Shown here piece after piece: positions 23,807 through 32,769 of a stretch of DNA of 64,000 bases. This DNA is from WYZ-LMO2 sp040514265 (GTDB lineage Archaea > Halobacteriota > Archaeoglobi > Archaeoglobales > Archaeoglobaceae). The notes below the pieces were generated by a model. It ran no database searches, was not told the DNA's origin, and worked only from the letters and a program-made list of their open reading frames with translations. The translations under genes were made by a program, and so were the position numbers. Position 1 is the first letter of the stretch, and each line of letters starts with the position of its first letter. The stretch is from positions 16,377 through 80,376 of the forward strand of contig JBEVCD010000025.1 in assembly GCA_040514265.1 (NCBI GenBank), in the 5' to 3' direction.

Positions 23807-25056
23807 TTTACCTTCCTCGGATCGACTATCTCGCCATATATCGCTGATGCAGCAGCCACGGCGGGATTTGCAAGGTATATTTTACCCTCGGGACTGCCCT
23901 GTCTCCCAACGAAGTTCCTGTTAGACGTCGACAGACTGACCTCGCCGCTCGCTATGAGTCCAAAGCTTCCGCCCATGCAGGGACCGCAGCACGGGTACTC
24001 CACTATCCCGCCGGCTTCGACGAACACGTCTATGAGCCCGTCCTTCAGGGCTCTAATGTACTCCCTCCTGCTTGCCGGAATTACGATGAGACGAACGCCC
24101 CTCGCGACGCTCTCGCCCTTCAGAATTTCGGCTGCTATTTTGAGGTCCTCGTACCTCCCGTTCGTGCAGGAGCCTATGAAGATCTGATCGACCCTCACAC
24201 CTTCAACCTCGCTAACGCCGACAACGTTGTCAACGCTGTGCGGCTTCGCAACCTGCGGCTCGTCGGGGGCTTCTACGTTTACCACCTCAAATTCCGCGTC
24301 TTCGTCGCTCCTCACAAGCTCCCCCTCGAACTCCCTTCCGACCTCTTTTAAGTATTTCAGCGTAACCCCGTCCGGTTCGACTATTCCGGTTTTCCCTCCC
24401 ATTTCGACAGCCATGTTGCACATCGTCAGCCTGTCGGACATCCCGAGTTTTTCTACGACCTTTCCGGCGTATATGCAAGCCTTGTAGTTAGCTCCGTCGG
24501 CTCCCACTGTTCCTATTATCTTCAGAACGATGTCCTTGCCGTAGACGAATTTTCCGAGCTTCCCCTCAACTTCGAACCTTACAGACTCAGGCACCCTGAA
24601 CCACAGCTTTCCGGTCGCGAGCACGAAACCCATGTCCGTCGAGCCGACGCCGGTGGCGAAAGCTCCGAGAGCTCCGTACATGCAGGTGTGGCTGTCTGCT
24701 CCCACAACGAGCATCCCTGGCAGAACGTGGCTCTCTACCATTAGCTGGTGCGCTATGCCACCTCTGATGTCGTAATTCAGAATCCCCTGCTCCTCTGCGA
24801 ACTTCCTCAGCATCTTGTGAGTCTCTGCAGCCCTAACGCTGTCGGCTGGGGACTGGTGGTCGAAAGCCATCACCACTTTGCTGGAGTCCCAGACTTTCGC
24901 ATCCTCGCCGGCTATTTCGCGCAGCGCCTTTATAGCGAGCGGAGAAGTTATGTCGTGCATCATAGCCAGATCAACGTTCGCCATCACGAATTCGCCAGCT
25001 TTTACGTCTTTACCCGAAGCTCTGGAGAATATCTTCTCAACTATCGTTTTACCCAT
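23803..25056 (-). CDS. leuC: 3-isopropylmalate dehydratase large subunit (LeuC/HacA-like)
   Basis: The 417-residue aconitase-family protein has MGKTIVEKIFSRASGKDVKA at the N terminus and cluster cysteines in IGSCTNGRYEDL and YPCCGPCMGG. The length and lack of a C-terminal swivel domain match archaeal LeuC/HacA, which pairs with a separate LeuD. It binds a [4Fe-4S] cluster. It may act on isopropylmalate or a homologue. Its promoter is shared with the divergent aIF5A gene 70 bp away. Confidence 0.92.
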   Translation of the reverse strand: MGKTIVEKIFSRASGKDVKAGEFVMANVDLAMMHDITSPLAIKALREIAGEDAKVWDSSKVVMAFDHQSPADSVRAAETHKMLRKFAEEQGILNYDIRGGIAHQLMVESHVLPGMLVVGADSHTCMYGALGAFATGVGSTDMGFVLATGKLWFRVPESVRFEVEGKLGKFVYGKDIVLKIIGTVGADGANYKACIYAGKVVEKLGMSDRLTMCNMAVEMGGKTGIVEPDGVTLKYLKEVGREFEGELVRSDEDAEFEVVNVEAPDEPQVAKPHSVDNVVGVSEVEGVRVDQIFIGSCTNGRYEDLKIAAEILKGESVARGVRLIVIPASRREYIRALKDGLIDVFVEAGGIVEYPCCGPCMGGSFGLIASGEVSLSTSNRNFVGRQGSPEGKIYLANPAVAAASAIYGEIVDPRKVK

Positions 25057-25126
25057 ACTCGGCGTAGGGCACCGCGATTTAAAGACTTCCAGAAAATTTT
25101 AAATTGTTTCCCCCGTCTGCAGCGGT

Positions 25127-25513
25127 ATGAAGGAGCAAGCAGAAGTCCGACAGCTCCGCGAAGGGGGTTACATAGTCATCGATGACGAACCATGCGAAAT
25201 TGTGAGTATCTCGGTCAGCAAGCCGGGAAAGCACGGGGCTGCGAAGGCTAGGATCGACGCAATAGGGATCTTCGACGGGCAAAAGAGGAGCATAGTCCAG
25301 CCCGTAACAGCTAAGGTTTACGTGCCGATAGTCGAGAGGAAGAGAGCCCAAATCGTGAGCGTCAGCGGCGACATCGCGCAGCTCATGGACTTGACGACCT
25401 ACGAAACCTTCGAACTTCCTATTCCCGATGAGCTGAAGGACAAACTCCAGCCGGGGGACGAAGTCATCTACCTCGAATCCATGGGTAAGAGGAAGATCGA
25501 GAGAAGGGGCTAA
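25127..25513 (+). CDS. eif5A: Translation initiation factor 5A
   Basis: The 128-residue protein has an N-terminal SH3-like domain with the hypusination loop SKPGKHGAAKAR; the lysine in PGKHG is the one modified by deoxyhypusine synthase. A C-terminal OB fold ends MGKRKIERRG. It stimulates peptide-bond formation at proline-rich stretches. A TTTAAATTG element lies about 25-30 bp before the start. The agmatinase gene overlaps its stop by 1 bp, an appealing link because hypusine is made from polyamines. Confidence 0.96.
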   Translation: MKEQAEVRQLREGGYIVIDDEPCEIVSISVSKPGKHGAAKARIDAIGIFDGQKRSIVQPVTAKVYVPIVERKRAQIVSVSGDIAQLMDLTTYETFELPIPDELKDKLQPGDEVIYLESMGKRKIERRG

Positions 25514-26325
25514 TGCACATAGACTCACACTTTTCCCTTGCAAATTCGAGCGTTGAGGAGGCTGACTACGTAATTTACGGAATACCTTACGACTCTACAC
25601 AGAGCTACCGCTGCGGTTCTCGATTCGCTCCGGCAGCGATAAGACAGGCGAGCTGGAACCTTGAAAGCTACTCCGTCTACTTTTCGTTCGACCTTTCAGG
25701 AGTAAGGTTCTGCGACGCTGGCAACGTAAACTGCGACGGGAGCTTCGATAAAATAGCGAGGAGAGTCGAGGAGTTTGTCTATGGCATCAAAGCATTCCCT
25801 ATAGCCCTCGGCGGGGAGCACACGGTCAGCTACGCTGCGAGCAAAAAGTTCAGGGATGCGACGTTCCTTTCGCTCGACGCACACTTCGATCTGCGTGATG
25901 TGTTCGACGACTCGAAGCTCAGCCATGCATGCGTGGTGAGGAGAATTTACGAGGAGGGCAGCAACGTCGTCATAGCGGGAGTCAGAAGCGGGAGCGTAGA
26001 GGACGTGGAGTTCGCCAAAAGGAACGGGATCCCCTTCTTTCCCCCTTGGAAGTTCGAGATCGAGGAGATTGTGAAGGAGCTGGGCGACGAAGTCTATCTG
26101 TCCGTCGACATGGATTTCTTCGACCCTTCCTTCGCTCCCGGCGTTTCCTCGCCGGAGCCATTTGGTCTCACGCCGCTTCACTTTCTGAAACTACTCGAAA
26201 GGATAGCTGACAGAATCGTCGCGCTCGACGTAGTCGAGGTGATCCCCGACGAGAACCACGTCACCCAGACACTCGCAGCCAAGTTGGTGTTCGAAGCCGT
26301 GGCGGCGAGGGAAACGAAAATTTGA
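25513..26325 (+). CDS. speB: Agmatinase (ureohydrolase family)
   Basis: The 270-residue protein contains the manganese ligands of ureohydrolases in GGEHTVSYAAS, LDAHFDLRD and SVDMDFFDPSFAPG. It hydrolyses agmatine to putrescine and urea on the way to the polyamines needed for aIF5A hypusination. It starts with the ATG in TAATG shared with the aIF5A stop. The 3' end overlaps the Mth938-like gene. Confidence 0.92.
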   Translation: MHIDSHFSLANSSVEEADYVIYGIPYDSTQSYRCGSRFAPAAIRQASWNLESYSVYFSFDLSGVRFCDAGNVNCDGSFDKIARRVEEFVYGIKAFPIALGGEHTVSYAASKKFRDATFLSLDAHFDLRDVFDDSKLSHACVVRRIYEEGSNVVIAGVRSGSVEDVEFAKRNGIPFFPPWKFEIEEIVKELGDEVYLSVDMDFFDPSFAPGVSSPEPFGLTPLHFLKLLERIADRIVALDVVEVIPDENHVTQTLAAKLVFEAVAARETKI

Positions 26326-26687
26326 CCTACGCGCTACTCGAAAACATGAGGGTCGAGTCCTACTCCTTCGGCAGAATAAAGATAGAGGGTAAGGAGTACA
26401 CGAGTGACGTCATAGTCGGGAACGACTTCGTGAAGTCCGGCTGGTGGAGGAAGGAGGGGCACAGGGTTCAGATGGACGACATCGCAGAAATATCCAGCGC
26501 CGAACCAGAGGTCGTGATATTTGGAACCGGAGCAAACGGTAGGGTAAGCGTGGACGATGACGTCATAGAATTCTTCAAGCGTAAGGGGTGTGAAGTTATC
26601 GTCACTAAAACGCACGAAGCCGTCAGAATCTTCAACGAACTCGTCGGGAAGAGAAGAGTCGTCCTCGCAGCCCACCTCACGTGTTAG
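26322..26687 (+). CDS. Mth938-domain (DUF498/DUF598) protein
   Basis: A protein of about 113-121 residues with the small alpha/beta fold named after Mth938: SYSFGRIKIEGKEYTSDVIV at the N terminus, VVIFGTGANGRV in the middle and KTHEAVRIFNELV near the end. Eukaryotic relatives (NDUFAF3) assist complex I assembly; the archaeal role is unknown. TTG at 26322 gives a 4-nt overlap with speB, while ATG at 26346 gives a tighter family N terminus. Confidence 0.82.
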   Translation: MTYALLENMRVESYSFGRIKIEGKEYTSDVIVGNDFVKSGWWRKEGHRVQMDDIAEISSAEPEVVIFGTGANGRVSVDDDVIEFFKRKGCEVIVTKTHEAVRIFNELVGKRRVVLAAHLTC

Positions 26688-26762
26688 TCTGGAACCTTCA
26701 GGCTGCCGGTCTGTCGGCAATACCGTTAAATACACCGAGCGTACGGGAGTTAGGGGATCGCC

Positions 26763-27056
26763 ATGGGCTGGAAGTCTCACGGGTTCAGGTTCAAGTCTGG
26801 AAGGAAACTGAGGAAGAGGGTGAGGGAGAGGGGAATAAAGATCAGGAAGTTCCTCCAGACGTTCGAAATCGGGCAGCTCGTACACATAGACATCGAGCCC
26901 GCCTCTCAAAAGGGAATGCCTCACCCGAGGTTTCAGGGCAGAACCGGCAGGGTTGTGGGACAGAGGGGAAGGGCTTACATAGTCGAGATACGCGACGGGA
27001 ACAAGAGAAAACTGATATTCGCCCGACCGGAACACCTCAAGCCGGCGGGTGGCTAA
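26763..27056 (+). CDS. rpl21e: Ribosomal protein L21e
   Basis: 97 residues beginning MGWKSHGFRFKSGRKLRKRV, basic, with the KOW-like strand pattern GRTGRVVGQRGRAYIVEI typical of L21e. It binds 23S rRNA in the large subunit. The upstream gap has a GTTAAATAC promoter element at about 26724 and a small dyad TGCCG/CGGCA at about 26703-26718. The rpoF start lies in the L21e stop region, continuing the conserved archaeal L21e-rpoF-DUF655 order. Confidence 0.97.
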   Translation: MGWKSHGFRFKSGRKLRKRVRERGIKIRKFLQTFEIGQLVHIDIEPASQKGMPHPRFQGRTGRVVGQRGRAYIVEIRDGNKRKLIFARPEHLKPAGG

Positions 27057-27057
27057 G

Positions 27058-27408
27058 ATGTTCAAAGAGGTTCTTGAGTTCGAATATATAACGATAGCTG
27101 AGGCCAAGGAGATAATGGAGGAGATAGCGAAGAGGCGGCAGGAGGTAGCGGAGCTGACATTCGAAAGTAGGAGGGCTCTCCGCCATCTGAGGAACTTCGC
27201 AAAGATGCCGGCTGAGCAGGCGAAGAAGCTCGTCGAGGAGCTCATGAAGCTTCCGCAGGTCGGGAGAAAAGATTTAGCTGTAAAGCTTGCAGACATACTC
27301 CCGAGAGTTCCGGACGAAGTTAGGATTATCTACGCGAAGGAAGACGTGACGCTGACCCCCGAGCAGATCGATGAGATACTGGAGGTCATAGCGAAGTACA
27401 GACTGTAG
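27058..27408 (+). CDS. rpoF: DNA-directed RNA polymerase subunit F (Rpb4)
   Basis: The 116-residue helical protein has EYITIAEAKEIMEEIAK at the N terminus and an HRDC-like C-terminal domain (ILPRVPDEVRIIYAKEDVTL). With RpoE it forms the polymerase stalk. I start it at ATG 27058, which has GGGTGGC upstream and begins 1 bp after the L21e stop; a GTG at 27049 would overlap L21e. Confidence 0.95.
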   Translation: MFKEVLEFEYITIAEAKEIMEEIAKRRQEVAELTFESRRALRHLRNFAKMPAEQAKKLVEELMKLPQVGRKDLAVKLADILPRVPDEVRIIYAKEDVTLTPEQIDEILEVIAKYRL

Positions 27409-27449
27409 TTCAAAAATAATTATATAGTAGCTCAACTATTTTGGTTGCG

Positions 27450-28034
27450 ATGGAGAAGGCTGCCGAGAAGACAGAGTCTAAGGAGAAGTTCGAGGATTAC
27501 GCCTACATAATCGACTTTCTTCCCTACGGACATCCTGACGACAAGCGACCGATCCACAAGAGGGAGCCGCTGGCTCAAGTTGTGGGGGAGAAGTACTTCA
27601 CACTCCTTGAGGTCAGCATAAGGAGGGGAAAGAATCCCCTCGTCGGTGACAGGGTTTACATAGGGAAGGGGGAGAGGGACGTCGTCTTCAGGATAAAAAG
27701 AAAGCTCAGATACGACGAGTTGACCCCCACAGCCAGAGCCGAGCTCCCTTACGTTCTGGAGCAGATAGTCAAGGAGCAGGAGAAGAGGTTCGTCGAGTTC
27801 TTCAATAAGGCAGCTCCGATAACGACGAGAATGCACCAGCTCGAACTGCTGCCAAAGATCGGAAAGAAGACCATGTGGGCGATTTTGGAGGAGAGGAAAA
27901 AGAAACCCTTCGAGAGCTTCGAGGATATAGCGAAGAGAGTTAAAGGTCTGCAGCATCCGGAAAAGCTTATAGTCGCTAGAATACTCTACGAGCTGCAGAA
28001 TCCCGAGACAAAGTACAAGCTCTTTACCGCCTAA
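27450..28034 (+). CDS. DUF655 nucleic-acid-binding protein
   Basis: A protein of about 194 residues with KFEDYAYIIDFLPYGHPDD near the N terminus, an OB-like central part (GDRVYIGKGERDVVFRIKRK) and a helix-hairpin-helix region LELLPKIGKKTMWAILEERK. This is the archaeal DUF655 family, thought to bind RNA and usually encoded between rpoF and ksgA. Here ksgA is not downstream. A TATA element AATTATATAG at about 27418 suggests its own promoter. TTG 27441 is an alternative start. Confidence 0.88.
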   Translation: MEKAAEKTESKEKFEDYAYIIDFLPYGHPDDKRPIHKREPLAQVVGEKYFTLLEVSIRRGKNPLVGDRVYIGKGERDVVFRIKRKLRYDELTPTARAELPYVLEQIVKEQEKRFVEFFNKAAPITTRMHQLELLPKIGKKTMWAILEERKKKPFESFEDIAKRVKGLQHPEKLIVARILYELQNPETKYKLFTA

Positions 28035-28035
28035 T

Positions 28036-28050
28036 CTCGAATTTTTTTCT
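28036..28050 (+). terminator. T-rich transcription terminator
   Basis: A run of seven T residues (28042-28048) follows the DUF655 stop by a few bases, with no hairpin. Oligo-T stretches are sufficient for archaeal termination. Confidence 0.4.
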
Positions 28051-28103
28051 CAGCTATTTTTAAAGCTTGCAGTATCGACCTTGGATACAAATTTGCCGAA
28101 AAC

Positions 28104-28112
28104 GATATATAT
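28104..28112 (+). promoter_or_regulatory. TATA box for malic enzyme, leaderless spacing
   Basis: GATATATAT is centred about 26 bp before the ATG at 28134. This is the usual distance to an archaeal transcription start, so the mRNA should be leaderless or nearly so. No Shine-Dalgarno is seen before this ATG. Confidence 0.55.
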
Positions 28113-28133
28113 GTTAATAGTACTCAAATACGT

Positions 28134-29477
28134 ATGGTTGCGGAATTATTCGAAAAGACTTTGAAGCCCGAGAAGGTTGCACTACTCTGGCACAAATTCT
28201 ACAGGGGGAAGATCGAAATACTGCCCAAGTGCGCCATAAGAGGTCTCGAAGACTTCAGCGTCTGGTACACTCCCGGCGTCGCTGCTCCGTGCCGCGAAAT
28301 AGCGGAAAACGAGGAGAAGGTCTACGAATACACCAACAAGTGGAACACGGTCGCGATCGTCAGCGATGGTTCCCGGACTCTCGGCTTGGGCAACATCGGC
28401 GCTCATGCGGCGCTGCCGGTTATGGAGGGAAAAGCTCTCCTCTTCAAGTACCTCGGAGGGGTCGACGCATTTCCAGTCGTTTTAGCGGAGCAGAACGCTG
28501 ATAAGATAGTCGAAGTCGTCAAGGCGATATCGCCGTCCTTCGGCGGAATAAACCTTGAAGACATATCGACGCCGAAGTGCTTCTACATCCTCGAAAGGCT
28601 GCAGAGGGAGCTCGATATACCTGTATGGCACGATGACCAGCTCGGGACAGCTACAGCTACGCTTGCAGCCCTATACAACGCTCTGAAGATAGTCGGAAAG
28701 GAGCTTTCCGATGTTAAGATAGCGCTGATCGGAGCCGGAGCCGCAAACATCGCGACTTACAGGTTACTGAAAGCCGCCGGAGCAGATCCAAAAAGGATGT
28801 TCGTCGTCGACAGCGGAGGAATTCTGCACAGGGGTAGAAAGGACTTAGAGGCTGAAAAGGAGAACCCGTACAAGTGGCAGCTCTGCCTCGAAACGAATGC
28901 CGAAGGCAGAACAGGGGGAATAGCGGAGGCTATGAAGGGCGTAGACGTCGTAATAGCAGCAAGTAGACCCGGACCCGGGGTTATAAAGAAGGAGTGGGTC
29001 GCGGAAATGAACGACGACGCGATAGTCTTCGCGGAAGCCAACCCCGTGCCGGAGATATGGCCCTGGGAGGCTAAGGAGGCTGGTGCGAGGATAGTCGGAA
29101 CGGGCAGGAGCGACTTCCCGAACCAGATAAACAACTCCCTCGTGTTTCCAGCTGTCTTCAGGGGGGTTTTTACCGTTAGGGCGAGAAAGATAACAGACGA
29201 GATGTGCATCGCCGCTGCGAAAGCATTGGCGGCGTACGCTGAGAGAAAGGGGCTTAGCGAGGACTACATCATCCCGAAGATGACGGACAGCGACGTTTAT
29301 CCGGAAGTAGCTACGGCTGTGGCTTTGAAAGCCGTAGAGCAGGGAGTGGCTAGGCTTAAGCTGAGCGAGGAGGAGATATACGAGGAGGTCAGCAGGATAA
29401 TAGGAGAAACCCGGGCGAAGCTCAGACTTCTGATGGAGGTCGGATTTATAAGCCCTCCGCCAGACGCCGCCCGATGA
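28134..29477 (+). CDS. Malic enzyme (NAD(P)-dependent malate dehydrogenase, decarboxylating)
   Basis: The 447-residue protein has the malic-enzyme N-terminal domain (DFSVWYTPGVAAPC, VSDGSRTLGLGNIGAHAALP, and IPVWHDDQLGTATATLAAL for metal binding) and the NAD-binding domain with IALIGAGAANIA. It decarboxylates malate to pyruvate while reducing NAD(P). The overlap of its TGA with the Fno start codon suggests the NADPH made is handed to F420. Length is normal for the short prokaryotic type. Confidence 0.93.
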   Translation: MVAELFEKTLKPEKVALLWHKFYRGKIEILPKCAIRGLEDFSVWYTPGVAAPCREIAENEEKVYEYTNKWNTVAIVSDGSRTLGLGNIGAHAALPVMEGKALLFKYLGGVDAFPVVLAEQNADKIVEVVKAISPSFGGINLEDISTPKCFYILERLQRELDIPVWHDDQLGTATATLAALYNALKIVGKELSDVKIALIGAGAANIATYRLLKAAGADPKRMFVVDSGGILHRGRKDLEAEKENPYKWQLCLETNAEGRTGGIAEAMKGVDVVIAASRPGPGVIKKEWVAEMNDDAIVFAEANPVPEIWPWEAKEAGARIVGTGRSDFPNQINNSLVFPAVFRGVFTVRARKITDEMCIAAAKALAAYAERKGLSEDYIIPKMTDSDVYPEVATAVALKAVEQGVARLKLSEEEIYEEVSRIIGETRAKLRLLMEVGFISPPPDAAR

Positions 29478-30109
29478 TCGTTGCGCTGCTCGGAGGAACC
29501 GGCAACCTCGGCAGGGGGTTAGCTCTGAGGCTCTCACTACTCGGCTACGATGTAGTCGTCGGATCGAGGAGCGCGGAAAAAGCTGCAAAGATTGCAGCGG
29601 AGTATGCGAGCGTGTCTGGAGCAAACGTTAGGGGTGTTACGAACAGGGAGGCTGCGAAACTCTGCGACGTGGCAATATTTACCATACCGTGGAGGCATGC
29701 GTTCGCGATAGCTGAGTTGCTGAGGGATGAGCTGAAAGACAAAGTGGTCGTTTCACCCCTCGTCCCGATGGAGAAGAAGGGAGAGAACTTCACCTACATC
29801 CGCCTCCCGGAAGGCTCAGCGGCAGAAAAGCTCGCGAGTATCCTCGACAGCAGGGTTGCAGCAGCGTTTCACTGCGTCCCTGCAGCCAGATTTGCGAACC
29901 TCGAAGAGAAGGTGGACTGGGATCTGCCGGTCTGCGGGGACGAGGAAGCTAAAGACGTCGTAGTCGAGATCGCAAGCGGCATGGGTTTCAGAGTCCTCGA
30001 CGCTGGACCTTTGAGCAACGCGTCGCTCCTGGAATCCCTGACCCCGCTGATCTTGAACATAATGCGCGCGAGCGGGATTTCGAGAGAGCTGACTGTCAGG
30101 TTCGTTTAA
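29474..30109 (+). CDS. npdG: F420H2:NADP+ oxidoreductase
   Basis: The 211-residue protein starts MIVALLGGTGNLGRGLALRL, with VVGSRSAEKA giving the NADP preference, TIPWRHAF for the substrate site and AAFHCVPAARFANL. It closely fits the structurally known Fno of Archaeoglobus fulgidus, which moves hydride between F420 and NADP. Coupled by a 4-bp overlap to malic enzyme, it could turn malate-derived NADPH into F420H2, or the reverse. Confidence 0.95.
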   Translation: MIVALLGGTGNLGRGLALRLSLLGYDVVVGSRSAEKAAKIAAEYASVSGANVRGVTNREAAKLCDVAIFTIPWRHAFAIAELLRDELKDKVVVSPLVPMEKKGENFTYIRLPEGSAAEKLASILDSRVAAAFHCVPAARFANLEEKVDWDLPVCGDEEAKDVVVEIASGMGFRVLDAGPLSNASLLESLTPLILNIMRASGISRELTVRFV

Positions 30110-30138
30110 TTTAAAAGCAGCCCCGGCAAATTTTTGTC

Positions 30139-31005
30139 ATGCGAATTCACCCTCTCTGTCCCTCCTGCCTGCTCAACCGCGTGTATTACGAGGCTAAGCT
30201 AGTAACGGACGATCCCGAGACACTTTCGCGATGTGTGGATGAAGCACTGAAGATTCTCGCATCGGAATTCTCTCTGAAGCCCGTGAACGCTCATCTGGCT
30301 ACTAAGCTGCACCGCAGGGTCTACGAAATCTTGGGCTGCGAAGACCCCTACAGGAGCGTCAAGAGTTTCGCGAACGAAGTCGCCCGCAGAGTGGTCGCTG
30401 TGGCGGAGAAGGTAATCGAGGAGGCTCGGGATAAGTTCAGGGCTGCTGTGAAGGCTGCCATAATTGCCAACAATTTTGATTACGGCGTTATGGGGCATGA
30501 AGTAGTTGACAGAGAGTTCGAGGAGTTCTTCAGGAAAAGGATGCGCGAGGAGTTCGCGATCGACGACGTGGATAGACTGAAGGAGCTTTCCGGCGGGAAG
30601 GTTGTATACCTAACAGACAACGCGGGCGAGATCTTTTTCGACGCTTTGCTGATGAGGGAGCTGAAGAAGCGGTGCGAGAAGCTCAGCGTCGTTGTGAGAG
30701 GGAGACCGATCCTCAACGACGCTACGCTCGAAGATGCGAAGCTTGCGGGAATCGACAGAATAGCGGACGAGCTTCTGACTAACGGAATGGGCGCGATAGG
30801 TATAATTTTCGAGGAGCTACCTCCAAATACTATCAAAAGGCTTGAGGAGGCGGATCTTATCGTGGCGAAAGGCATGGCTAACTACGAGTGTTTGTCAGAA
30901 GCTGAGTTCAGACCCATAGCTTTTCTGCTGACGGCGAAGTGCGAGCCCGTAGCCGAGAGTCTCGGGGTCCCGAAGGGGAGCATGGTCGTAAAGGTGGTCG
31001 AATGA
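30139..31005 (+). CDS. DUF89 damage-control phosphatase family protein
   Basis: The 288-residue protein has an N-terminal cysteine pair (HPLCPSCLLNRV), ANNFDYGVMGHE, and the metal-site motif YLTDNAGEIFFD with the Asp-Asn pair of the family. DUF89 enzymes remove phosphate from damaged or overproduced sugar and cofactor phosphates. The archaeal subgroup with the N-terminal CxxC is uncharacterised. It heads a run of four co-directional genes with overlapping ends. Confidence 0.85.
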   Translation: MRIHPLCPSCLLNRVYYEAKLVTDDPETLSRCVDEALKILASEFSLKPVNAHLATKLHRRVYEILGCEDPYRSVKSFANEVARRVVAVAEKVIEEARDKFRAAVKAAIIANNFDYGVMGHEVVDREFEEFFRKRMREEFAIDDVDRLKELSGGKVVYLTDNAGEIFFDALLMRELKKRCEKLSVVVRGRPILNDATLEDAKLAGIDRIADELLTNGMGAIGIIFEELPPNTIKRLEEADLIVAKGMANYECLSEAEFRPIAFLLTAKCEPVAESLGVPKGSMVVKVVE

Positions 31006-31547
31006 GGGAGAGGGCGCTGATAGATCTCTTCGCAGCCATGGAAAAGCTCAGAGGACCGTCCTACGAGTGCAGGTATTATCCCTGCCACTTCGAGGGACAG
31101 GACTGCTCCCTCTGCTTCTGCCCCTTCTACCCGTGTTTCATCTACCGGCTCGGCGGAGATTTCGTAAGGTCTTCAAAGGGCTCCCTCGTCTGGAGCTGCA
31201 AGAACTGCAGGTGGGTGCACGAAAAGGAGAGCGTCGAGGAGATAGTCACCTACTTCTCCTCCTTTCCGCGGCAGAGGCTCGTCGAGGAGGACTGGTACTT
31301 CTACAGCAGAGCTCTGCAGGAGATAATCTTCGGCGAGGAGCTGGGGGAGTGGATAGGGGCTAGCTACAGTCTGGTGAAGGCCAACATGGGAAGATCGCCG
31401 AGCGGTGAGTGCATAGCGCTTTTGGTGAAGATGTGCGACTTCGACATCGTGAGTGTCAGGGAAGTAAGGGTGGCCGGCGAAGAGGGCATTCTCGTGCCCG
31501 TAAAGAGGGGAGACAAGCTGCTCGGAATACACGAAGGGTGTCCATGA
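31002..31547 (+). CDS. Cysteine-rich small-domain protein
   Basis: 181 residues starting MRERALIDLFAAMEKLRGPS. The first third has ECRYYPCHFEGQDCSLCFC, CPFYPCF and then WSCKNCRW, the cysteine-rich small domain often found in cobalamin-related loci of methanogens and Archaeoglobi. The cysteines could hold zinc or an Fe-S cluster. The C-terminal half is an unrecognised domain with ASYSLVKANMGRSPSGECIA. It overlaps its neighbours through ATGA junctions on both sides. Confidence 0.75.
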   Translation: MRERALIDLFAAMEKLRGPSYECRYYPCHFEGQDCSLCFCPFYPCFIYRLGGDFVRSSKGSLVWSCKNCRWVHEKESVEEIVTYFSSFPRQRLVEEDWYFYSRALQEIIFGEELGEWIGASYSLVKANMGRSPSGECIALLVKMCDFDIVSVREVRVAGEEGILVPVKRGDKLLGIHEGCP

Positions 31548-31999
31548 TTCTCACAACTTCGAGGAAGCCGAGCAGGAGGACGAGGAGTCTCGCGAAGGCT
31601 CTCGCAAGGTTTGCGAACTGGAGGTACGTGAACAGGGGGAAGATGAGCCTCGAAGACATCGCGAAACTTTCGAGCGATTTCGCGATAATATCCGAAATAA
31701 AGGGGAATCCAGCCTTCATAACGTTCTACCGCATGGCTAAGCCGTTCTTGAGGATAAGCTTCACGGTCAGTAACGTCAGGAAGGTCAAGATGGACGACAG
31801 TCCGGCGGTATTTGTCGGAAAAGCTCCTTTCGACCCCCTGCTTATAAACGCGATCCCGCAGAGCGAGGCGGGTCTGAAGTTCGCCAGGAAAGTCGACTTT
31901 CCGAAGAAGGTTGTGGTGAAGAAGGACAGGCTGCTGTTCCTTTACGGGGACGAACTAGTCTTTTCCATGAGGATAATCAGGATAGAGAAGCTGGGCTAA
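31544..31999 (+). CDS. Brix-domain ribosome biogenesis protein
   Basis: 151 residues from MILTTSRKPSRRTRSLAKAL, the opening strand and basic helix of the Imp4/Brix superfamily. NWRYVNRGKMSLEDIAKL and the terminal FSMRIIRIEKLG follow. Archaeal single-domain Brix proteins are counterparts of eukaryotic rRNA-binding assembly factors such as Imp4 and Rpf2. ATG at 31544 overlaps the preceding stop. Confidence 0.88.
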   Translation: MILTTSRKPSRRTRSLAKALARFANWRYVNRGKMSLEDIAKLSSDFAIISEIKGNPAFITFYRMAKPFLRISFTVSNVRKVKMDDSPAVFVGKAPFDPLLINAIPQSEAGLKFARKVDFPKKVVVKKDRLLFLYGDELVFSMRIIRIEKLG

Positions 32000-32019
32000 G
32001 GTTATTAACTTCGAAGCGC

Positions 32020-32769
32020 ATGAGCAGCATGATCGGCAGGTTCGTCTACTGCGGAAGAATCTACGAGGGGAGCTTCGAAATCGACGGCGAAGTTCTGGTC
32101 TACGATGGCGAAGAGATTCTGCTCGAATTCGTCAAGTTCCTGCCACCCGTGATGCCGAGCAAGATAGTAGCCGTGGGCTTGAACTACGTAGACCACGCAG
32201 CCGAGCTGAACATGCCCATTCCCGACGAGCCGATAATATTCCTCAAGCCTCCGAGCGCGGTCATCGGCGATGGCGACCCCATACTGCTGCCGGATGTTGG
32301 AAGGGTGGACTACGAGGGCGAGCTTGCGGTCGTGATAAAGAAGAAGTGTAGAGACGTGAGAGACACCGAGGACGTTATTCTAGGCTACACGTGCTTCAAC
32401 GACGTGACTGCGAGAGAGATTCAGGCTAAAGACGTTCAGTGGACGAGGGCGAAGAGCTTCGACACCTTCGCACCCATCGGTCCCTACGTAGCTGAGATCG
32501 ACCCGAAGGGGCTCGAAATCGTCACGAGGTTGAACGGTAAAGTTGTGCAAAAGTCGACGACGGCTAACATGATCTTCGACGTCTACGAGCTCGTCTCCTT
32601 CGTCTCGAAGGTCATGACCCTCTACCCGGGGGACGTGATAGCCACCGGAACGCCAGCCGGCGTAGGGCAGCTGAAGCCCGGAGACATGGTGGAAGTCGAA
32701 ATAGAGAAAATCGGCGTGCTGAGGAACAGAGCTGTAAAGCAGGGGAAGAATTTCACGTGCGTCTGCTAG
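32020..32769 (+). CDS. Fumarylacetoacetate hydrolase family protein
   Basis: The 249-residue protein has a short N-terminal domain and the FAH core: VAVGLNYVDHAAELN, IFLKPPSAVIGDGDPI, the metal-ligand glutamates in VDYEGELAVVI, and IATGTPAGVGQLKPGD. Members hydrolyse or decarboxylate beta-diketo acids in aromatic or amino-acid breakdown, or tautomerise oxaloacetate. The substrate is unknown. It converges on the RHH-fusion gene with a 4-bp overlap. Confidence 0.87.
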   Translation: MSSMIGRFVYCGRIYEGSFEIDGEVLVYDGEEILLEFVKFLPPVMPSKIVAVGLNYVDHAAELNMPIPDEPIIFLKPPSAVIGDGDPILLPDVGRVDYEGELAVVIKKKCRDVRDTEDVILGYTCFNDVTAREIQAKDVQWTRAKSFDTFAPIGPYVAEIDPKGLEIVTRLNGKVVQKSTTANMIFDVYELVSFVSKVMTLYPGDVIATGTPAGVGQLKPGDMVEVEIEKIGVLRNRAVKQGKNFTCVC